Source of the DNA: GCA-016699835 sp964543905
GTDB lineage: Bacteria > Planctomycetota > Phycisphaerae > Phycisphaerales > UBA1924
DNA: 64,000 nt
Reading direction: 5' to 3'
NCBI GenBank assembly: GCA_964543905.1
Contig: CAZIZO010000006.1
Coordinates: 62,001-126,000 of the forward strand
Position 1 is the stretch's first letter, and each line of letters starts with the position of its first letter. Under the pieces are notes generated by a model, which worked only from the letters and a program-made list of their open reading frames with translations, was not told the origin of the DNA and searched no databases. Below, piece after piece: positions 62,129 to 64,000 of this stretch. Both the position numbers and the translations under genes were made by a program.

Positions 62129-64000
62129 TCAACGGGCGGCGAGGCTCGGGTCCAGCGCCGTGGACCCGACGGGCGAGGGTGATTCCTCGTCGAAGGTACG
62201 CACTTTGAGCGAGAGGGTAAGGACCGTCAACGAACTCAGTGGCATCAAGATGGCCGCGAGCAGGGGATTGATCAGTCCAAGGATCGCCAAAGCGGAGGCG
62301 GTGAGGTTGTAGAAGATGGAAGCGAACAGGCAGCGACGAATGGCGCCGAGCGTGCGTTCGGCGGCGGTGGCGAGGCTGACGATGGGGGCGAGACCGGGCT
62401 TGCTGAGATAGATATCGGCGGCGGTGAGACTCGCCTCGGCGCCGCCGTGGACCGCAATGCCCACCGAGGCTGCGGACAACGCCGCCGCGTCGTTGACGCC
62501 ATCCCCGACCATCACCGCCGTTCCTCGTGAAGCGGCATCCTTGACGATGGCAACTTTGTCTTCCGGTGAAAGCCCGCCGTGGCAGGCGTTTCGCGGAAGT
62601 CCAACCGCCTCGCCGACCGCCCACGCCACGTCGGGGTGATCACCCGATAGCATCTCGACTCGCCACCCGCGTCGGACGAAGTCCGCGATCGATTCCTTCG
62701 CATCGGCGCGCACCGGATCACCCAGCGCGGCGAGGGCGGCGATCTCCCCGTCGATCGCGACGAGGACGGGCGACAGCGCCTCTCGGGTGCACGACGAGAT
62801 CGCATCGCGGACCCATGCAGGCAGGCTCGATGCGTCCCTCCCGAGATGAGACGCCACGAAGGAGATCGAACCAACCACGACACGCCGACCGTCTACTTCG
62901 CCCGACACGCCACCGCCGATCGTCTGTTCGACGAGCACCTTGCCATACGGTGCGGTGGGGAGTGCCGAGACGAGCGCTCGGGCAATGAGGTGGGACGATT
63001 GCTCCTCGACGGCTCGGACGAGGGTCTTGGCGTCGTCGCTCCCGATCCAACGCACCAGACCCATGCGTCCACGGGTGATGGTGCCCGTCTTATCGAGGAA
63101 GAGCGTTCCGGGTTTGGTCAGGAGTTCCAGCGCATCGCCGCCCTTGACGAAGATGCCTCGCTTGGCCGAACGCCCCACGGCGACGCTGATCGCGAGCGGC
63201 GTGGCCAGGCCGAGGGCGCACGGGCAACTCACGATCAGCAAGGCCGTCGCATGGTCGAGGGCTCGTGAGGGGTCGATGAAGAGCCACACGACCAGGCAAA
63301 CCACCGCGAGCCCGACCATGCCGACGACGAACGCCCCGGCCAGACGATCGGCCAGTCGCACGATGGGCGCCTTCCGCTCCGCAGCCTCGGCGACCATGCG
63401 CATCAACTTGCCGACGCGAGTCTCCTGGCCCGTCGCCTCGACGCGGACTCGGAGCACGCCTTGAAGATTGATGCTCCCCGCGGAGACATGATCTCCGACG
63501 CGCACGCGCACGGGCTTGCTCTCGCCGGTGAGTAACGACTGATCGACTTGCGATTCGCCCTGGACGAGGACGCCATCCACGGGGATGGAATCGCCGGCGC
63601 GGACCTCCAGGACGTCGTCACGCTCGACGGCCTCGATCGAGATGTCCTCGATCAGGCCCTCGCGCGTGACTCGGCGTGTGCTGGTGGGCGTGAGCGAGAA
63701 GAGCAGTTCCACGGCGTCCGCCGCCCAGCGCTGCTGGCGACGCTGGATCCAGCGCCCCACGAGCAAGAGAAAGACAAGCCCCGCAATCGAATCGAAGTAG
63801 AGGGGCCCCTCGCCACGAAGAACATTGACCGTGCCGCAGACGCCACCGACGGCGAGCGCGATGCTGATGGGGAGATCGAGGTGGGGCGTTCGAGAGCGGA
63901 TCGAAGACCATGCGTTCCGAAAGAACTCCTGCCCAGGCCAGACCAGGCTCAGCATCCCCAAGGCCATGCTGAGCCAGCGAAACATCGATTCGTACTCACG
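62129..64000 (-). CDS. ccoI: Copper-translocating P-type ATPase CcoI/FixI (5' end outside window)
   Basis: P1B-type ATPase that supplies copper for cbb3 oxidase. The visible part is 623 codons and stays open to the window edge at 64000; the N-terminal metal-binding domain lies beyond. Motifs in order are the TGES actuator loop (SLLTGESKPVRV), the CPC metal channel (VSCPCALGLATPLAIS), the phosphorylation site DKTGTIT, the HP-like nucleotide site SSHLIARAL and the hinge GDGVNDAAALS. Six C-terminal helices follow. Association with ccoS 14 bp downstream identifies it as CcoI rather than a CopA exporter. Confidence 0.93.
   Translation of the reverse strand, partial: REYESMFRWLSMALGMLSLVWPGQEFFRNAWSSIRSRTPHLDLPISIALAVGGVCGTVNVLRGEGPLYFDSIAGLVFLLLVGRWIQRRQQRWAADAVELLFSLTPTSTRRVTREGLIEDISIEAVERDDVLEVRAGDSIPVDGVLVQGESQVDQSLLTGESKPVRVRVGDHVSAGSINLQGVLRVRVEATGQETRVGKLMRMVAEAAERKAPIVRLADRLAGAFVVGMVGLAVVCLVVWLFIDPSRALDHATALLIVSCPCALGLATPLAISVAVGRSAKRGIFVKGGDALELLTKPGTLFLDKTGTITRGRMGLVRWIGSDDAKTLVRAVEEQSSHLIARALVSALPTAPYGKVLVEQTIGGGVSGEVDGRRVVVGSISFVASHLGRDASSLPAWVRDAISSCTREALSPVLVAIDGEIAALAALGDPVRADAKESIADFVRRGWRVEMLSGDHPDVAWAVGEAVGLPRNACHGGLSPEDKVAIVKDAASRGTAVMVGDGVNDAAALSAASVGIAVHGGAEASLTAADIYLSKPGLAPIVSLATAAERTLGAIRRCLFASIFYNLTASALAILGLINPLLAAILMPLSSLTVLTLSLKVRTFDEESPSPVGSTALDPSLAAR

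Overview
The window reads as chromosomal DNA of a high-GC planctomycete, most likely class Phycisphaerae. This is an inference from several signs: five secreted proteins share a tandem C-terminal GC-type dockerin-like domain, there is a planctomycete-style prepilin, Tat and lipoprotein exports are frequent, and carB is unusually long. No rRNA, tRNA, transposase, integrase, phage gene or CRISPR array was recognised. About 51 protein genes are supported. The first (3-278) and last (62129-64000) run off the window.

Layout. 1-6.7 kb: cytidylate kinase, a phosphatase/glycosyltransferase pair joined by ATGA, a methyltransferase, galactokinase and an M20 peptidase. 6.8-10.4 kb: a large membrane protein followed by an ABC ATPase. 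10.4-12.7 kb: a three-gene minus-strand cassette of a secretin-N-domain-like exported protein, an ECF sigma factor and a one-pass membrane protein. 13-14 kb: prfB with an in-frame stop at the classical frameshift point, but UAA instead of UGA. 14.5-20.5 kb: a dockerin-anchored protein, cdsA, a zinc-ribbon coiled-coil protein and two glycosyltransferases. 21-31 kb: a PEP-CTERM-like protein, a 1.2-kb repeat-bearing gap, S1-domain protein, DUF971 protein, recG, and pyruvate dehydrogenase E1-beta and E2 separated by a lipoprotein gene. 31-41 kb: methyltransferase, Tat phosphoesterase, a beta-helix dockerin protein, gap, an unknown ORF, a second ECF sigma factor, dihydroorotase and a lipoprotein hydrolase.

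41.2-52.5 kb is the most coherent accessory system. A LacI-type regulator, a prepilin-like protein, a membrane-anchored sugar-binding protein, two permeases, a GH1 beta-glucosidase and a dockerin-tagged GH16 endoglucanase lie on the minus strand. Divergently placed are a dockerin-tagged protein and a GH17 enzyme. GH16, GH17 and GH1 together point to beta-1,3-glucan (laminarin-type) breakdown and uptake. Both divergent promoters carry a 13-bp operator-like palindrome (CGTAAC-W-GTTACG) just downstream of a recognisable -10 box, so one regulator probably controls both arms. The importer's ATPase is not in the window.

52.6-64 kb: glmS, a DUF1275-STAS fusion, carB with in-frame palindromic insertions, another dockerin protein, a HhH-GPD DNA glycosylase, ccoS and a truncated ccoI copper ATPase. 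A second theme is a family of short palindromic repeats found upstream of prfB, in the 22-kb gap, and inside the reading frames of carB and a membrane protein. This resembles palindromic elements that are tolerated within proteins.
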